Shown here: positions 62,105 through 64,000 of the stretch, in pieces
Numbering within the stretch: position 1 is the stretch's first letter
Layout of the letters: each line of letters opens with the position of its first letter
Source of the DNA: Janibacter corallicola NBRC 107790
GTDB lineage: Bacteria; Actinomycetota; Actinomycetes; Actinomycetales; Dermatophilaceae
Length of the DNA stretch: 64,000 bases
Assembly: GCF_001570965.1 (NCBI RefSeq)
Contig: NZ_BCSR01000002.1
Span: forward strand, 62,001 to 126,000
Direction of reading: 5' to 3'
The notes under the pieces: generated by a model
Seen by the model: only the letters and a program-made list of their open reading frames with translations
The model's database searches: none
Told to the model about the DNA's origin: nothing
Translations under genes and position numbers: made by a program

Positions 62105-62695
62105 ATGAGCATGCAGCAGCCCGCCATGGCGGCCCGGATGCAGGGGCGGCTCCGCCTGCAGTACCCGATGAGCCTGGACGTGTACGACACCTACGCGGAG
62201 GCCCAGCGGGCGGTCGACTTCCTCGCGGACAACGAGTTCCCGGTGCACGACGTGATGATCGTCGGGACCGACCTGAAGCAGGTCGAGCGGGTCAGCGGGC
62301 GCCTGACCACCGGCAAGGTGCTCGTCGGCGGACTGCTCTCCGGGGTGTGGATCGGTGTCTTCGTGGGACTGATCTTCGCGATGTTCGAAGGGGGCCAGGA
62401 CCTCTTCGTGCGCCTCGGCTCCACCGTGCTCATCGGTGCCCTCTTCGGTCTGGTGTGGGCCTGGCTGGGCTACAAGACGACCGGCGGGGAGCGGGACTTC
62501 ACCTCCGTCAGCCAGGTGATCGCCTCGCGCTACGAGGTGCTCACCGAGCACAAGCACGTCGAGCGCGCGCGGGAGCTGCTCGCCGAGCTCGACCCGCTGC
62601 GGGCCGCCCAGGAGCAGGTGCGCCGGGCCCAGGAGCGCGCCCGCGCCGCCTACGAGCGGGAGCAGCGCGAGCAGCAGGGGCGACAGCAGGGCTGA
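62105..62695 (+). CDS. general stress protein 17M-like membrane protein
   Basis: A 196-residue protein. The N-terminal domain has SLDVYDTYAEAQRAVDFLAD and VHDVMIVGTDLKQVERVSGR, the GSP17M/YflT-like alpha-beta repeat. Two transmembrane helices follow (about residues 74-95 and 105-122), then a soluble part (ASRYEVLTEHKHVERARELL) and a Gln/Arg-rich coiled tail. It is often induced by stress; function is unknown. The ATG at 62105 is fixed by the GACAAT -10 box. Confidence 0.85.
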   Translation: MSMQQPAMAARMQGRLRLQYPMSLDVYDTYAEAQRAVDFLADNEFPVHDVMIVGTDLKQVERVSGRLTTGKVLVGGLLSGVWIGVFVGLIFAMFEGGQDLFVRLGSTVLIGALFGLVWAWLGYKTTGGERDFTSVSQVIASRYEVLTEHKHVERARELLAELDPLRAAQEQVRRAQERARAAYEREQREQQGRQQG

Positions 62696-62714
62696 CTGCC
62701 CCGGTCGGCCCGGC

Positions 62715-62720
62715 TAGCCT
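62715..62720 (+). promoter_or_regulatory. -10 box of a probable leaderless promoter (PIG-L gene)
   Basis: TAGCCT, 7 bases before the GTG at 62728. Confidence 0.5.
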
Positions 62721-62727
62721 CGGTGCC

Positions 62728-63468
62728 GTGAGCACCGAGAGCAGCCCCGAAGCCCTGGACGAGACCGCCTTCGACGCCGTGCTGTGCGTCGTCGCCCACC
62801 CCGACGACATTGAGTACGGCATGGCTGCCGCCGTCGCGAAGTGGACGGCCGCCGGCAAGCGGGTCCACTACTACTTGCTGACCCGCGGCGAGGCGGGGAT
62901 CGACACCATGGAACCGGTCGACGCCGCGCCCGCCCGGGCCGACGAGGAGCGCGCCAGCGCCGCCGTCGTCGGCGTCGAGCGCGTCGAGTTCGGCGACCAC
63001 CCCGACGGGACGATCGAGTACGGCGTGGTGCTGCGCCGGGACATCGCCGCCGCCATCCGCCGCAACCGTCCCGACCTGGTCGTCACCCTGACCCACGAGG
63101 AGACCTTCGTCGGCGGCAACCTCAACCAGGCCGACCACCGGGCCGTCGGGCTCGCCACGCTCGACGCGACGGCCGATGCCGGCAACCGATGGGTCTTCCC
63201 CGAGCTCGTCGCCGACGGGCTCGAGCCGTGGAAGGTGTCCGGGGTGGCCGTCGCCAGCGGGTCTCGGGCCACGCACTACGTCGACGTCACCGGGCACCTC
63301 GAGGACGCGATCGCCTCGCTCGAGGAGCACCGGCAGTACAACGACGCGCTGCCGGAGGACTTCCCGAAGCCGCCGGAGCTGCTCGAGAACATCCTCGGCG
63401 GGAGTGCGCGCGCCGTGGCCGACCCGGACGTGACGCACGCGTTGCTGCTGGAGTACTTCGCCCGGTGA
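62728..63468 (+). CDS. PIG-L-family deacetylase
   Basis: A 246-residue zinc deacetylase of the LmbE/PIG-L type. The motif VVAHPDDIEYG gives the first ligands and the catalytic aspartate, and NQADHRAVG holds the last histidine. It differs from the MshB at 37993 in length and in the C-terminal half. It may be the mycothiol S-conjugate amidase Mca or a general GlcNAc-type deacetylase; I cannot decide between them. GTG start with a -10 box 7 bases upstream. Confidence 0.88.
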   Translation: MSTESSPEALDETAFDAVLCVVAHPDDIEYGMAAAVAKWTAAGKRVHYYLLTRGEAGIDTMEPVDAAPARADEERASAAVVGVERVEFGDHPDGTIEYGVVLRRDIAAAIRRNRPDLVVTLTHEETFVGGNLNQADHRAVGLATLDATADAGNRWVFPELVADGLEPWKVSGVAVASGSRATHYVDVTGHLEDAIASLEEHRQYNDALPEDFPKPPELLENILGGSARAVADPDVTHALLLEYFAR

Positions 63469-63505
63469 GCGGAGATCTTCCCCCGTCGCGCGTGTCGGGC
63501 CGGCT

Positions 63506-64000
63506 CTACCACCCGGCGTAGAAGGGTGGCATCTGCGAGGCCTTGCCGGAGTAGACGGGGGTGCGCTTCTCGAGGAAGGAGGCCACCCCCTCCTTGCCGT
63601 CGCCGGTGCTCGCGTAGAAGATCGCGAGCGAGTCCACCCGGTGGGCGTCGGCGGGGTGCTCGAGCCCGGCATTGCGGTACATCAGCTGCCGGGTGAGCGC
63701 GGTCGCGACGGGGGAGCGGTCCTTCGTCCAGCGGTCGGCGAGGGCGAAGGCCGCCTCGAGCAGCTCGTCGGGCTCGTGGACCGAGCGCACCAGCCCGGCC
63801 TCGAGGGCGTCCTCCGCGCCGAGGATGTCGGCGGAGTAGACGAGGTCCAGTGCGGTGGGCATCCCGACGATGCGGGGGAGGAACCACGAGGAGGTCGCCT
63901 CGGGGGTGATCCCGATGCGGCCGAAGACCAGGCCGATCCTCCCCTTCGTCGAGACGAGGCGGGCGTCCATCGGCAGGGTCATCGTCGCGCCGATGCCGAC
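63506..64000 (-). CDS. enoyl-CoA hydratase/isomerase family protein, C-terminal part
   Basis: The gene runs off the right edge; 164 codons are visible. The part seen begins VGIGATMTLPMDARLVSTKG and contains GITPEATSSWFLPRIVG, the second catalytic-glutamate region of the crotonase fold. It ends with the typical LEKRTPVYSGKASQMPP. It hydrates an enoyl-CoA or isomerises a related CoA ester. It is convergent with the PIG-L gene. The N-terminus and the oxyanion-hole part are outside the window. Confidence 0.92.
   Translation of the reverse strand, partial: VGIGATMTLPMDARLVSTKGRIGLVFGRIGITPEATSSWFLPRIVGMPTALDLVYSADILGAEDALEAGLVRSVHEPDELLEAAFALADRWTKDRSPVATALTRQLMYRNAGLEHPADAHRVDSLAIFYASTGDGKEGVASFLEKRTPVYSGKASQMPPFYAGW

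Overview
This window comes from a high-GC actinobacterium. Genes are densely packed with almost pure G/C third positions, and many starts are GTG. Mycothiol biosynthesis is represented by mshB, and actinobacterial families such as DUF3117, Cds1-type PLP enzymes and 13E12/DUF222 HNH proteins are present. I infer a member of the Micrococcales, perhaps close to Intrasporangiaceae/Janibacter, but the sequence alone does not prove the genus. No rRNA, tRNA, CRISPR array or insertion sequence was seen. Layout: 1-5.6 kb holds the start of rmuC, a 13E12-type HNH gene, a Nudix hydrolase, a CYP152-type peroxygenase and ychF. 5.6-6.7 kb is a small degraded patch with an N-terminally short HigA antitoxin gene and a frameshifted kinase. 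6.7-17.8 kb carries single-gene units: an SDR, an ECF sigma factor coupled to ogt, a Cds1-like cysteine enzyme, a glycine-betaine-type methyltransferase, a quinone oxidoreductase, an alanine/sodium symporter, and a TetR repressor with a DHA2 efflux pump. 17.9-20.3 kb is an operon of a MmgE/PrpD enzyme and a ComA-family protein behind a promoter that combines a CTTGA-N2-TCAAG palindrome with a near-perfect DtxR/IdeR iron box. 20.3-29.8 kb holds dodecin, an uncharacterised gene pair, a rhomboid-like protein, pcm, a DinB protein, a TDT transporter, a CynX-type MFS protein, a deaminase, a tandem universal stress protein, and a pirin-hydrolase pair. 30-36 kb is a complete oligopeptide ABC transporter. 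36-57.5 kb matches, from memory, the mycobacterial gene order typA-mshB-fdxA-dapC-dapD-dapE-LOG-DivIVA-DUF3117-O-methyltransferase-sigE-htrA-tatB-mrp-MgtE/CBS-DUF1003. gltA, a VanW protein and a GNAT protein are interspersed, and rseA is absent. 57.6-64 kb has two CitE-type lyases, an L,D-transpeptidase, an acyl-CoA dehydrogenase, a stress protein, a PIG-L deacetylase and the end of an enoyl-CoA hydratase gene. How the genes work together: dapC, dapD and dapE supply the succinylase branch of lysine/diaminopimelate synthesis. The opp genes import peptides. sigE, htrA and tatB form an envelope-stress and export block. The CitE-type lyases, acyl-CoA dehydrogenase and enoyl-CoA hydratase suggest acyl-CoA and C4/C5 dicarboxylate metabolism. 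A recurring feature is the start architecture: more than 20 genes have a TANNNT or (C/G)ACAAT hexamer 6-9 bases before the ATG/GTG and mostly lack a Shine-Dalgarno sequence, as expected for leaderless mRNAs. Operon-internal genes use strong Shine-Dalgarno sequences or 1-8 base overlaps instead. The 9-mer CGAAGGGGG is also strongly over-represented on both strands.
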